Below, in pieces: positions 43,300-51,332 of a stretch of DNA of 64,000 nucleotides. A program made the translations under genes and the position numbers. This DNA comes from Agarivorans aestuarii (lineage in GTDB: Bacteria; Pseudomonadota; Gammaproteobacteria; Enterobacterales; Celerinatantimonadaceae): assembly GCF_019670125.1 (NCBI RefSeq), contig NZ_AP023033.1, positions 2,779,001-2,843,000 of the forward strand. The letters are read 5' to 3'. Below the pieces are notes generated by a model that worked only from the letters and a program-made list of their open reading frames with translations, had not been told where the DNA came from and made no database searches. Position 1 is the first letter of the stretch. Every line of letters starts with the position of its first letter.

Positions 43300-43848
43300 G
43301 CTGCTCTCCAACTTTTTAATTCGACGCCGAGCATACTATTTTTATTCGCAAATATAAATATAGCAACCAACCAACAAATATCCAAAAACAGTCTAAAAAA
43401 ACCAACCAATCAGCATCCAAAACCTAGAAGCCAAACCTTAAATTAAAAACGACTCCACCCCACTAAAAAAAAGCCTTTGCGAGCATAACTCACACCAGTG
43501 TGAGGGAAACTCACATGAATGGGTCTGTTTTAATTGACAAGCAATCTAATTGCCATTATTAAACGAAAAAGTATTGGTAGACAATTATTGTAACTTGGTA
43601 TAATAAAACTATATTAAGAAATTCACTCTCTGTGAAAGCGAATGCAAAAGAGATGGTTTCAAAAATTTTAGGAGTATGTTCATAGCCAGCTATCTTTTTA
43701 GTACCTACTTTCTCCTTCACTCCGTGATTCAAATGTGTACTAAAAAATTGGATGCTCAAAGCTGAAGCTTCTGCGCAATGAACGATAAAAGGAAGTCCCA
43801 AAACAATACAACACAATAACTAGAAAGCGATATAGAGAGGTATCTATC
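43300..43848. other. 549-bp noncoding region before the mob genes; candidate oriT
   Basis: No convincing gene: a minus-strand 85-codon frame (43559-43816) starts at TTG without an SD. It contains the palindrome ctcacac-ca-gtgtgag (43489-43504) followed 5 bp later by a half-site ctcacatg. Such inverted repeats immediately upstream of mobC and a relaxase gene are where an origin of transfer is expected. The nic site is not identified. Confidence 0.4.
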
Positions 43849-44265
43849 ATGAACGCTTCAAATACAAAACTCGGCGCACCAACTAAAGCTGACGAAGACA
43901 AACACAGCAGCTACATTAAGCTCTACTTAACAGCTGTTCAGAAAGACTGGATTAAACAGCAACAAAAAGCTGCCGGTGTTAAAAGCACTTCACGCTTTCT
44001 CTTTAAGCTACTCGCAGAAGCAAGCTTAAAGCGCCAAATCAGCTTCGCTGTAAACAAGCAAATTAACACCGACCTACAACTTCAACTTTCAAAGCTCGGC
44101 AACAATGTAAACCAAGCAATCGCATTTCTGCACTCAACGGGTGACACGCAATACATCGAGCAAACAAAGCGCGAACTAGAACTTGTGATGATGACTTTAC
44201 AGCAAGTCTCAGCTGAAGTCAGAACGCATGCTGACAAGCAGCCAGCGCCTGAATTCCCACACTAA
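43849..44265 (+). CDS. mobC: MobC-family relaxosome accessory protein
   Basis: A 138-residue protein of the MobC type. After a short RHH-like N-terminus (YIKLYLTAVQKDWIKQQQKAAGVKSTSRFLFKLL) comes the diagnostic motif LQLSKLGNNVNQAIAFLH near residue 80. MobC proteins bind oriT and help the relaxase open the DNA. SD AGAGAGG precedes ATG 43849. The relaxase gene follows after 69 bp. Confidence 0.82.
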   Translation: MNASNTKLGAPTKADEDKHSSYIKLYLTAVQKDWIKQQQKAAGVKSTSRFLFKLLAEASLKRQISFAVNKQINTDLQLQLSKLGNNVNQAIAFLHSTGDTQYIEQTKRELELVMMTLQQVSAEVRTHADKQPAPEFPH

Positions 44266-44334
44266 ATTGAGCACAAACCTGGGGCTCTCAGAGTCCCAAA
44301 AAACCAATAACTAAAACTATAAATGGTGAACACT

Positions 44335-45666
44335 ATGTCTGTATTCAAAGCAACAATAAGAAGATCTAAAGCCGAGCCAACTCTCGTTTACATGTATCGC
44401 GGTGACAAGCACGAACACGAGATAAACCTAATCCGTCACATCGGCGGCAACATCTTCTCGCCAGATCCAATCATTCGCGACGATATCACCGGCCTGCCGC
44501 TGGAAGTCGACTTAGAAATGATGATTAAAGAGTTTGAGTTTCATGCAGATCTGCATGATGGTAAAGGTGAGAAACTATACAAGCACTACATTGTCTCTCT
44601 CGCACCTGGCGAGACTCTTGAAGATCACGAATGGCTTGAGCACATCCAGCAAGACCTCATGCCATCCCTAGACTACGACGAATCAACCAAGTATGTGATC
44701 TGTAGACACAGTGATCGCGATAATGAGCACTGTCACATATTTGCTTGTTTAGTGAAAGGCGACGGCTCTCTTGTTAAAACAAACAACGATGTTTTCAAGG
44801 GCTTAGAATCTATGCGCAGACTAGAGAAGAAATACGGCCTGCGTGAACTTGAATCACCAGAAAACAACTGGGGTCACCATTACTCAAAAGCAAAGATGAA
44901 AGGCGCAAATAGCGACAGAGAGCTTGCTATAAAGCGCGATGATGCTGCAATCATCCGAGCTCGCTTTAAAGCCATCGAAAGCCAGAACGGTGGCAAGCTG
45001 CCAGGCACTATGACGAAGATGGTTTTCGCGCTAGCTCGTCGCGGTGTTGATGTTAAGTGCAGACAAGACGACAACGGCAATATTATTGGCATCTCATACT
45101 CAGCAGATGGCGGGTCTTTCATCAGTGGTTCTAAAGTAAAAGCAACAAGACTCAGCTTCAAAAACCTTCAGCTCAAAGAGCGCGTAAGCTACGTCCCGGA
45201 ACTTGACAACACAGCCCTTCTGGGCGAGTGGAAAGACGCTAAAGAGTTCACTATTCAGCTTCAAATTACAGCTAGTCAATTCAAGCGAATCAAGGCAAAA
45301 CGCCCGCCGAACCGCGCATACAAAATCAAGAATCGAGATTGGAACAGGTACTACGTTGATCTTAGCTTCTGTCGCTCAAATTACGAAAGAGACTTGGCAC
45401 TACTCTTCGCTGAAATCGTCAAGCTCTTCGATGTACTATTTGGGTCTTTAAGCGACGCAGACTTTAACTTCATGATGAGACTTGAGCATCAGCGACAGTG
45501 GGAAGCATACAAAGCTGAGCTTGCTGAAATCTATGAACCGGCACAAGAAAAAGTCTATGACGCTGAAGAGTGCTTTGGCCTTACTATCGAACTCGATGAA
45601 GACACAGAATGGCGATACGAATCTCAAGATACGACTTTCGATTCCAAATTTACCGCCTGTTTCTAA
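44335..45666 (+). CDS. MOBP/VirD2-like relaxase (mobilization protein)
   Basis: A 443-residue relaxase that would nick oriT and lead the strand during transfer. The metal-binding motif is H-x-D-x4-H-x-H: His125, Asp127, His132 and His134 in CRHSDRDNEHCHIFACLV. Upstream, KHYIVSLAPGETLEDHEWLEHIQQ matches the helix preceding it in MOBP enzymes. The usual catalytic tyrosine is expected in the first ~30 residues (LVYMYR, near residue 20). ATG 44335 has GGTGA 5 nt upstream and is preferred over ATG 44323. The C-terminal 200 residues show no helicase or primase domain. Confidence 0.8.
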   Translation: MSVFKATIRRSKAEPTLVYMYRGDKHEHEINLIRHIGGNIFSPDPIIRDDITGLPLEVDLEMMIKEFEFHADLHDGKGEKLYKHYIVSLAPGETLEDHEWLEHIQQDLMPSLDYDESTKYVICRHSDRDNEHCHIFACLVKGDGSLVKTNNDVFKGLESMRRLEKKYGLRELESPENNWGHHYSKAKMKGANSDRELAIKRDDAAIIRARFKAIESQNGGKLPGTMTKMVFALARRGVDVKCRQDDNGNIIGISYSADGGSFISGSKVKATRLSFKNLQLKERVSYVPELDNTALLGEWKDAKEFTIQLQITASQFKRIKAKRPPNRAYKIKNRDWNRYYVDLSFCRSNYERDLALLFAEIVKLFDVLFGSLSDADFNFMMRLEHQRQWEAYKAELAEIYEPAQEKVYDAEECFGLTIELDEDTEWRYESQDTTFDSKFTACF

Positions 45667-45678
45667 AAGACAATAATA

Positions 45679-46179
45679 ATGAAAAAGACCATAAACTTTA
45701 AAGAACACAGCACCGAAGCAGCATCTTTTGTTGCATTTACAGCGTACTTACAGCGCGATTCTAAAATGGCAGCAAAAGTTTCTACATTAAGGATGCTTAA
45801 AACTGTTTGTCGAATAAACTTTGTTGACTACAAAAAAATCGAAAATAACGAATACGAGTTTTTCTCAGACTGGATTGAGCGATATGGTTTATACGTACAT
45901 CATCTCTACGAAGAGATCATTGCTATTCGTGATATAACTGTGTCACTTCATCAACCCAAAGAGCGTTTCCTAGCTCAAGCTGAGCGGATATTTTCGGCCG
46001 TGCTCAATCATGCTGGACGAGACAACTTCGACGACAACATAGGTAATCTAGATCTAGCACTTGCTAGACTGCATTACGAAGTTCTCAAAACAGCTGAAAA
46101 CGAAGAACTAGAATTTCTCGATAAACCAGTTATTGACTCGTCAAATAGAGAAATTAACTTGTGTGATTCGTTAGCCTAA
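45679..46179 (+). CDS. Hypothetical protein downstream of relaxase
   Basis: A 166-residue, mostly helical protein 12 bp after the relaxase stop, so probably co-transcribed. The start is ATG 45679 in a weak SD context. Segments such as VAFTAYLQRDSKMAAKVSTLRMLK and FFSDWIERYGLYVHHLYEEIIAIRDI have no family that I recognise. A role in mobilization is suggested only by position. A decayed rsmJ fragment begins 20 bp after its stop. Confidence 0.65.
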   Translation: MKKTINFKEHSTEAASFVAFTAYLQRDSKMAAKVSTLRMLKTVCRINFVDYKKIENNEYEFFSDWIERYGLYVHHLYEEIIAIRDITVSLHQPKERFLAQAERIFSAVLNHAGRDNFDDNIGNLDLALARLHYEVLKTAENEELEFLDKPVIDSSNREINLCDSLA

Positions 46180-46198
46180 AGAAAGTCAACGCCCCAGT

Positions 46199-46671
46199 GT
46201 TATAGGTGGAACGACGGGTTTAGGCTAAGATGCTTTTGTATTGGCTAACCTTGGCTGTGAAGTCATTATGCTGGAGCGCTCCTCCTAGGTTGCCGCCTTA
46301 ATGGCTGATGGACTACGGCGGGCTAAAACCGATGCCGATATTGGCCAATGGGCTGGCCAACGTATGCGCCTAATTTATGCCAACAATATTGACATTCTCG
46401 CACAACAGAACTTGCAAGCAGATTTAGTCTACCTAGACCCAATGTATCCGCATCGTAAAAAATAGGCTCAATTAAAAAATAGAAATGCGGGGTTTTCTGT
46501 TATTGGTTGGAGCCTACTTAGATGCTGACTTGCTTTTAGAACAAGGTTTAAAGGTTGCCCAAAACAAGTAGTGGTTACAAGACCCTGTTATGCAGAGCCG
46601 TTAGCGGAGAAAGTCGCCTACATCATTTAAATACTAAAACCCACCGCTTCGATATTTATTCACTAATTTAG
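46199..46671 (+). pseudogene. rsmJ: Decayed rsmJ fragment (16S rRNA m2G1516 methyltransferase)
   Basis: Read across frames, the DNA encodes the C-terminal two thirds of RsmJ: TTGLG(stop)[50 protein letters not shown], then GAYLDADLLLEQGLKVAQ, VTRPCYAEPLAEKVAY and finally THRFDIYSLI before a stop at 46669. At least three in-frame stops (46226, the TAG in the ERSS-stop-VAAL stretch and the TAG after HRKK) and two or more frameshifts make it non-functional. RsmJ is a core enzyme, so this is a relic captured from a chromosome. Confidence 0.85.
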
Positions 46672-47252
46672 TCGCTCAAGTAAGTGATAAAGCCACTTGA
46701 ACAATTGTTTTAGGCCTTGTAATTACTCAAATTTTGGCGCCTATTTGTCGAGGGTTTTGGGCCGATGATTATTGGAAGTCATTAGATATTCGTGATAAAG
46801 GACGGTAGCTTGTAACACCATTATGGCTGAAAGCGCCATTTCTTTGATCCAGATCGCGGTTGGCTTTAGTTTAAGTGAGTTCGATCTGGTTTCTTATGAT
46901 TGACTGGAAAAATGCTTGCATCAAGAAAACGCTATCATTACTCTAACTTCATCGTTCCAAGGATTGGCACGATATCGAAAGAAATAAAATCTGACCTTTG
47001 TTGACCGACAGAAAAATAGGAGATGCCATTGCTTCTCCTTTTTTTTCGCTCGAAATTTATGGGAAGGAATTTTATACCATTCAAAGTTCGAGGGATACGC
47101 CCTTGTAAATCCAATGAGCGGAATAATTCATTACTCTAAAGTTGGATTCAGAGCTAAAAGCTTGCAGATTAACAAGACCTAAGTTTTCGTCATATTTTCT
47201 ATTTCAAAGGTAACAGTCTTTTTATTCAAGCAGCAATAATTCATGGCTACAC
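46672..47252. other. Noncoding, degenerate region before the restriction genes
   Basis: No open gene. Short protein-like stretches may be remnants of whatever followed rsmJ in the donor, but I could not identify them. A hairpin aggaga/tctcct with T-run sits at 47018-47046. Confidence 0.5.
47018..47046 (+). terminator. Probable terminator
   Basis: Stem aggaga (47018-47023)/tctcct (47034-47039), 10-nt loop, then an eight-T run. It is oriented for plus-strand transcription, and would insulate the restriction genes from the mob operon. Confidence 0.6.
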
Positions 47253-48341
47253 CTAAGCCATTACAGCCTTTGAACATTGCACCAAATGATCAAATGTATC
47301 ATCTTTAATCTTAGACTGATCCGCATGATAATTAATCATATCTAGAACCCAGCGAATATCTATGCTTGGAATACTCGATAAGTTCGAAACAAAATGTTCT
47401 AAAACATTAACGAAGTACAAATTAACACCTTGCTGACTCCACAATTGGGTTAACTCTGCCCAACTACTCCCCCTTAGTGATCCTCTTGGCCCTACAGCAA
47501 AGACAAGAGACTTACTTCCTGACATAACTGCTTTATTAATTGCGTGCTGAACATCTTCTGGTGTGAATTCTTTGTCTTTAACTTCGATAGTGTGGATTAG
47601 CATTCCATTTTCATATACATCGACATCAGACACTTCTTTAGATGACGAACCAGCTTGGTTCACTTTATGAACCTTGACATCAAAGCTTCTTGATTGAGCA
47701 AGCCCCATGACATTATATGTAGCACCAACGAGAAGAGCGCACGTTTCACCTTCAAAAGACTGACTTAACAATCCATCAGCAAAGCGAATTAATGAAGTTT
47801 GTTGTAATGAAGAATCAGTAGAGATTAGATAATCAGATAAGTTTCGAGATTTGCGTTGAAGTATGTAGTAAACGCAATCTTTTAAACACTGATAGGCATG
47901 TTCTGAAGAAGTAAGACTACTCAATACACCGATGGTAGTTTCTAGTAAGCGAGCGTCATTACCTCTTCTTACTGCGTTTAAAGTTGAAAGCTCTGGATAA
48001 CGCGCAGGCTTATTCAAAAAAGGCTCATTTGACTCACCTAGCCTTCCTCCGAGCAACTCTCGCTCTATAGGTACTAAAACACCATGACAAATCGAGCGTG
48101 CATCATAAGCGCCTTGAAGACTTGAACCAGCTTGTAGAGTTATTGCATTACAACTCTCGTTGGTTGCCTTTGCAATTAACCCTGTTGTTAATATATAACG
48201 ATACGTAAGATGTGTCCCAAGAATTACATCTTCAATTTGCTTAGATTGGAGGCTATTTGGTGTCCAACTATTTTGGTTTACATCAGTAATTGCTGACCTG
48301 AGAAGCTTATTTGCTTGACTTGCATTGACGGTGACACTCAT
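47253..48341 (-). CDS. Type II restriction endonuclease, SacI-like
   Basis: A 362-residue protein, starting at ATG 48341 inside the end of the upstream regulator gene (35-bp overlap); the frame start at 48398 is rejected. The N-terminal half (NAITLQAGSSLQGAYDARSICHGVLVPIERELLGG, NEPFLNKPARYPELS) resembles what I remember of the SacI family (GAGCTC). A PD-(D/E)xK-type core is visible as SDVDVYENGMLIHTIEVKDKEF, with D...ExK spacing. Its neighbours, two HTH regulators and a divergent C5-cytosine methyltransferase, make a Type II restriction-modification system. The recognition site is inferred, not shown. Confidence 0.72.
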   Translation of the reverse strand: MSVTVNASQANKLLRSAITDVNQNSWTPNSLQSKQIEDVILGTHLTYRYILTTGLIAKATNESCNAITLQAGSSLQGAYDARSICHGVLVPIERELLGGRLGESNEPFLNKPARYPELSTLNAVRRGNDARLLETTIGVLSSLTSSEHAYQCLKDCVYYILQRKSRNLSDYLISTDSSLQQTSLIRFADGLLSQSFEGETCALLVGATYNVMGLAQSRSFDVKVHKVNQAGSSSKEVSDVDVYENGMLIHTIEVKDKEFTPEDVQHAINKAVMSGSKSLVFAVGPRGSLRGSSWAELTQLWSQQGVNLYFVNVLEHFVSNLSSIPSIDIRWVLDMINYHADQSKIKDDTFDHLVQCSKAVMA

Positions 48342-48591
48342 TGATTTTCTTCCATGTTTGGTTGACGAAGTCACTGTCTTTACCAGAGATAACCTCAAGA
48401 AAGTCTAAGTATTCAATGATGTCTAATCTTCGCTCCAATCTTTCAATCTTTGAAATGTCAGGTTGTGTAAACCCCAACTTTTGAGCAAGCTCTAGCTGTG
48501 AAAGGCCCTTTTCTTTGCGAGCTTGTACTAAAAGATCAATAATTCTGCGGTATCTGGAATCATGAATGGTAGATGTTCTATGAGGCTGCAT
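48307..48591 (-). CDS. HTH Xre-family regulator, C-protein-like (second copy)
   Basis: A 94-residue protein with a helix-turn-helix at residues ~23-60: ARKEKGLSQLELAQKLGFTQPDISKIERLERRLD. It is clearly related to the regulator at 48752-49024. It overlaps the endonuclease start by 35 bp, the usual layout for a controller (C) protein that times endonuclease expression. The 39-nt operator-like palindrome at 48645-48683 lies 54 bp upstream of its ATG. The C-terminal ~25 residues diverge from copy 1. Confidence 0.82.
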   Translation of the reverse strand: MQPHRTSTIHDSRYRRIIDLLVQARKEKGLSQLELAQKLGFTQPDISKIERLERRLDIIEYLDFLEVISGKDSDFVNQTWKKINECHRQCKSSK

Positions 48592-48644
48592 ATCGTAAGT
48601 ATCGATAGTGATTGAAAAAATGTAATAGGCGTCAATTCAATGCC

Positions 48645-48683
48645 AAACAATCAAATATTCCAAAATCGAATATTTGATTGTTT
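48645..48683. promoter_or_regulatory. C-box-like operator A (16-bp perfect inverted repeat)
   Basis: aaacaatcaaatattc and its exact inverse around caaaatc. The inner 23 nt (48653-48675) match 20 of 23 positions of the sequence at 49052-49074 in front of the methyltransferase gene. It is placed upstream of the second regulator and the endonuclease, and downstream of the first regulator. Confidence 0.75.
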
Positions 48684-48751
48684 AGATAAAGAAATATCAT
48701 TCCAATTCAAGGTAAATAAAGCCGTGGCTTTATGATTAGGGAGGTGGTCTT

Positions 48752-49024
48752 TCAAAGTGCTGAATTCAGATCTAATTCTAAAAAAGCAACCACTAAATGC
48801 TTCAACCTTTCATTGTGTTGAACTCGGTAAACTTTTAAAATCAGCTTTAACTCATAAATATCAACTCGCCTTTCGGCTGTCTCTATCTTTGATATTTCGG
48901 ACTGAGTCATTCCAAGCTGTTGTGCAACTTCAAGTTGAGATAACCCCAGCCGCTTGCGTTCCTCACATAAGCACTGTATAAAAGAACAGTAATCTTGACT
49001 GTAAATGGTCTTAGTTCTACTCAT
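48752..49024 (-). CDS. HTH Xre-family regulator, C-protein-like (first copy)
   Basis: A 90-residue protein. The helix-turn-helix is ERKRLGLSQLEVAQQLGMTQSEISKIETAERRVD, almost the same as in copy 2 at 48307-48591. It is divergent from the methyltransferase gene, and the 60-bp gap between them contains operator B. A short gene of this type beside a restriction system is normally a C protein that activates itself and the endonuclease and represses the methyltransferase. Here the two copies could divide those tasks, which is an inference. Confidence 0.82.
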   Translation of the reverse strand: MSRTKTIYSQDYCSFIQCLCEERKRLGLSQLEVAQQLGMTQSEISKIETAERRVDIYELKLILKVYRVQHNERLKHLVVAFLELDLNSAL

Positions 49025-49051
49025 AGTTTAGACACTATGCTATCATTTACA

Positions 49052-49074
49052 GAATATTCGAAAATCTAATATTT
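49052..49074. promoter_or_regulatory. C-box-like operator B upstream of the methyltransferase
   Basis: gaatattcgaaaatctaata plus ttt, imperfect inverted repeat aatatt/aatatt, matching the core of operator A at 20 of 23 positions. It ends ~10 bp before the methyltransferase start and so could block its translation start or promoter. Confidence 0.7.
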
Positions 49075-49084
49075 TGGAGTGACC

Positions 49085-50185
49085 GTGCCAACTGCAATTT
49101 CAATGTTTGCAGGTGCAGGAGGAATGGATGTTGGTGTTGTTAACGCAGGCTTTACTGTTATCGCAGCATCCGAACTAGACCCACATGCATCAAATACATA
49201 TCGTCATAATCATCCTGACACCACCTTAATTGAAGGTGATATTAATGATGAAAAAAACTTCGAAAAGTTAGTAGCTTACGAAGATATCGATCTTGTTGTA
49301 GGCGGTCCTCCATGCCAAGGTTTTTCTGTTGCAGGAAAGATGGACAAAGATGATCCTCGCTCACAACTGGTGTTTTCATATTGCTCTGTTGTTGAACGAG
49401 TAAAGCCAAAGGCTTTTATCATGGAGAATGTTAAAGCTCTAGGTTCGTTAGCTAAATTTGAAGACGTTCGCGAAGAAATATTTAAGCGAATGAATAAGGC
49501 TGGCTACAACGTTACCATGAACATACTAAATGCGAAGGAATTCGGAGTGCCTCAATCTCGAGAGCGTGTGTTTTTCATAGGTACTAAAATCGAATTTCCC
49601 GCAGTCGAAATGGCAGCTTTTAATAAGTATAGAGCAGATGCAATTTCACTTAGAGAGGCAATCATACATTTAGGTCGCGCTGGCACGACAACAAACCCCA
49701 ATTTAACAAAAGCAAAGATTACATTGGCCGCTAATCCTATTCTAAGAAAATCTCCGTATGCAGGAATGCTATTTAATGGTCAGGGCAGACCACTAAACCC
49801 TGATGCTTGGTCAAGTACACTTCCAGCTAGCATGGGGGGAAACAGAACACCAATTATTGATGAAGATCACTTGTACGATGGCAAGGAATCTTGGGTTGAA
49901 GAACATCATCACAATCTAATAGCTGGCAATCTTGATCCTGAATATAAGCAAGCACCACCTCGATTAAGGCGATTAACTATTGATGAAGCTGCAATTTTGC
50001 AAACGTTCCCCGAAAACTATAGTTTTTTAGGCCCCCAGTCTAAAGTATTTAGTCAAATTGGTAACGCTGTACCATGTAAACTTGCTGAGGTCGTAGCTCG
50101 AGTAGTTCTCGATAGCATTGATAAGTGCACCACCACCAATGAGTGCTCTAAGCTTGAAAATTTAGAATTAGATCTAACCATCTAA
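49085..50185 (+). CDS. DNA (cytosine-5-)-methyltransferase
   Basis: A 366-residue C5-cytosine methyltransferase. Motif I is ISMFAGAGGMDVG, motif IV GGPPCQGFSVAG with the catalytic Cys77, motif VI MENVKAL, motif VIII VPQSRERVFFIG and motif X FSQIGNAVPCKLAEVVA. The region between VIII and IX (residues ~190-300) is the target-recognition part. GTG 49085 is chosen because GGAG lies 5 nt upstream; GTG 49079 overlaps that SD. It protects sites cut by the adjacent endonuclease. A terminator follows at 50240. Confidence 0.93.
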   Translation: MPTAISMFAGAGGMDVGVVNAGFTVIAASELDPHASNTYRHNHPDTTLIEGDINDEKNFEKLVAYEDIDLVVGGPPCQGFSVAGKMDKDDPRSQLVFSYCSVVERVKPKAFIMENVKALGSLAKFEDVREEIFKRMNKAGYNVTMNILNAKEFGVPQSRERVFFIGTKIEFPAVEMAAFNKYRADAISLREAIIHLGRAGTTTNPNLTKAKITLAANPILRKSPYAGMLFNGQGRPLNPDAWSSTLPASMGGNRTPIIDEDHLYDGKESWVEEHHHNLIAGNLDPEYKQAPPRLRRLTIDEAAILQTFPENYSFLGPQSKVFSQIGNAVPCKLAEVVARVVLDSIDKCTTTNECSKLENLELDLTI

Positions 50186-50239
50186 ATAATATATTCAATC
50201 AAGCTGCTCCAATGGACATTAACTAGATGTACTAAGTCC

Positions 50240-50262
50240 AAAAGCACCTGACGGTGCTTTTT
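50240..50262 (+). terminator. Terminator after the methyltransferase
   Basis: Stem aaagcacc/ggtgcttt with loop tgac, followed by tt, 55 bp after the stop codon. Confidence 0.85.
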
Positions 50263-50442
50263 ACGAGTATTTTTATATGTAACTTCAACAACCGACTGTA
50301 GTTGTAAAGTGCATTGATTGGCACCAAGGAGCACCGACAGGATTAAAGCATTCGCCGAGACGTTTATTTAAGGGTTTCATTAATCCCCTCCCCTCTAAAA
50401 AGCAGGGGCAATTGCGCCCCAGTTGTCAACAAATTCGAATAA

Positions 50443-50790
50443 TCAACCTTGATACATCTGGATTCCTCGAACGATTTCCTTGGCAATAATAGTAACAATC
50501 GCTTTCGCCTTTTTTTGCTTTTCAGCCATAAATCTATTGCAGTTTGAATAGGTCAGAGGCACGATAGGTTCGTCTTCCAGCGATGTTGCCTCACCAATAT
50601 TCCGTAATTTAGAGCACCCACTGATACCGACGAGCCTTGTTTAGTCAGCTATTCAGCTTCAAACCCACAAACTAATCGCTAACTTTTCTATCGTTGTTTC
50701 TCAGCACTCTCAACCATTTCATCATACTTTTGAGCAAGCCTTGCAGCTCTGTATGCAACTAAATCTTTCTGCTTTACCCCCAGCCCCAAA
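50443..50790 (-). pseudogene. Degenerate minus-strand coding remnants
   Basis: Two short minus-strand frames look protein-like but have no start or SD. One (50688-~50786) reads VKQKDLVAYRAARLAQKYDE... to a TAG. The other (50443-~50636) reads LVGISGCSKLRNIG, a lipobox-like segment, then EDEPIVPLTYSNCNRF... and ends at TGA 50443. They may be pieces of one or two decayed genes. The rest of 50263-51332 holds no gene that I can support. Confidence 0.35.
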
Positions 50791-50793
50791 TTT

Positions 50794-51220
50794 TATAATA
50801 TACGGCAAAGTATATTTTATCTTAACAAGATTACACTTTGATATCTGATGTTCTTTGACTTCGATTTTTGATTTTCACCTCGCTTCGCGAGAAGTCTATC
50901 CAGTTTTTTTTCGTAGGTTTAGGATATGAGTACAAGTCTTGAATTTACCTTATATATAAGAAACACTCTTGTACTCATGCACTCAACTTCAGAAGAGCAA
51001 AGCACGCTGGCTATTCTACTGGCGAAGCCAGGCCAATCACAAAAAGAAGCTAAGAAAACAATTCTCTAACCCTGTCTATATACAAAAACAGCCAGCACAA
51101 CCCACTGACAATAAAAAATTTTCCAATATAAGGAAATAATTTAAACATAACAAATCAGACACTTAACCATAAAATATTAGACACTGATAATATTTAATAT
51201 ATGGCAAAGTATTAACAAGA
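50794..51220. repeat. Diverged direct repeat upstream of the replication gene
   Basis: The segment around 50798-50850 (atatacggcaaagtat ... taacaaga ... ctgatgtt) recurs at about 51197-51232 (atatatggcaaagtat, taacaaga, ctgatgtt) with a shorter spacer. Paired AT-rich repeats of this sort ahead of a replication gene may be binding sites. Confidence 0.4.
50926..50978. repeat. 11-bp perfect inverted repeat
   Basis: atgagtacaag (50926-50936) and cttgtactcat (50968-50978) with a 31-bp AT-rich spacer, ~350 bp upstream of the helicase-like gene. It may be part of a replication origin or an operator. Confidence 0.45.
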
Positions 51221-51332
51221 AGGCCTGATGTTGTTAAAATAAATACATAAGAAATTGAGAGTCGAAGTGACTCATGCGCATCGACCAAATTAGCGTATAT
51301 CTCAATAACTAAACCAAACTAGGTAGAGCACA

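Noticed and set aside
43312-43440. AT-rich stretch with repeated accaacc suggesting a CRISPR or iteron array
   Set aside because: The repeats are short, irregular and without spacers of constant length. No CRISPR array or cas gene is in the window.
43559-43816. 85-codon minus-strand ORF before mobC
   Set aside because: It starts at TTG with no SD, has no recognisable protein features and covers the likely oriT region.
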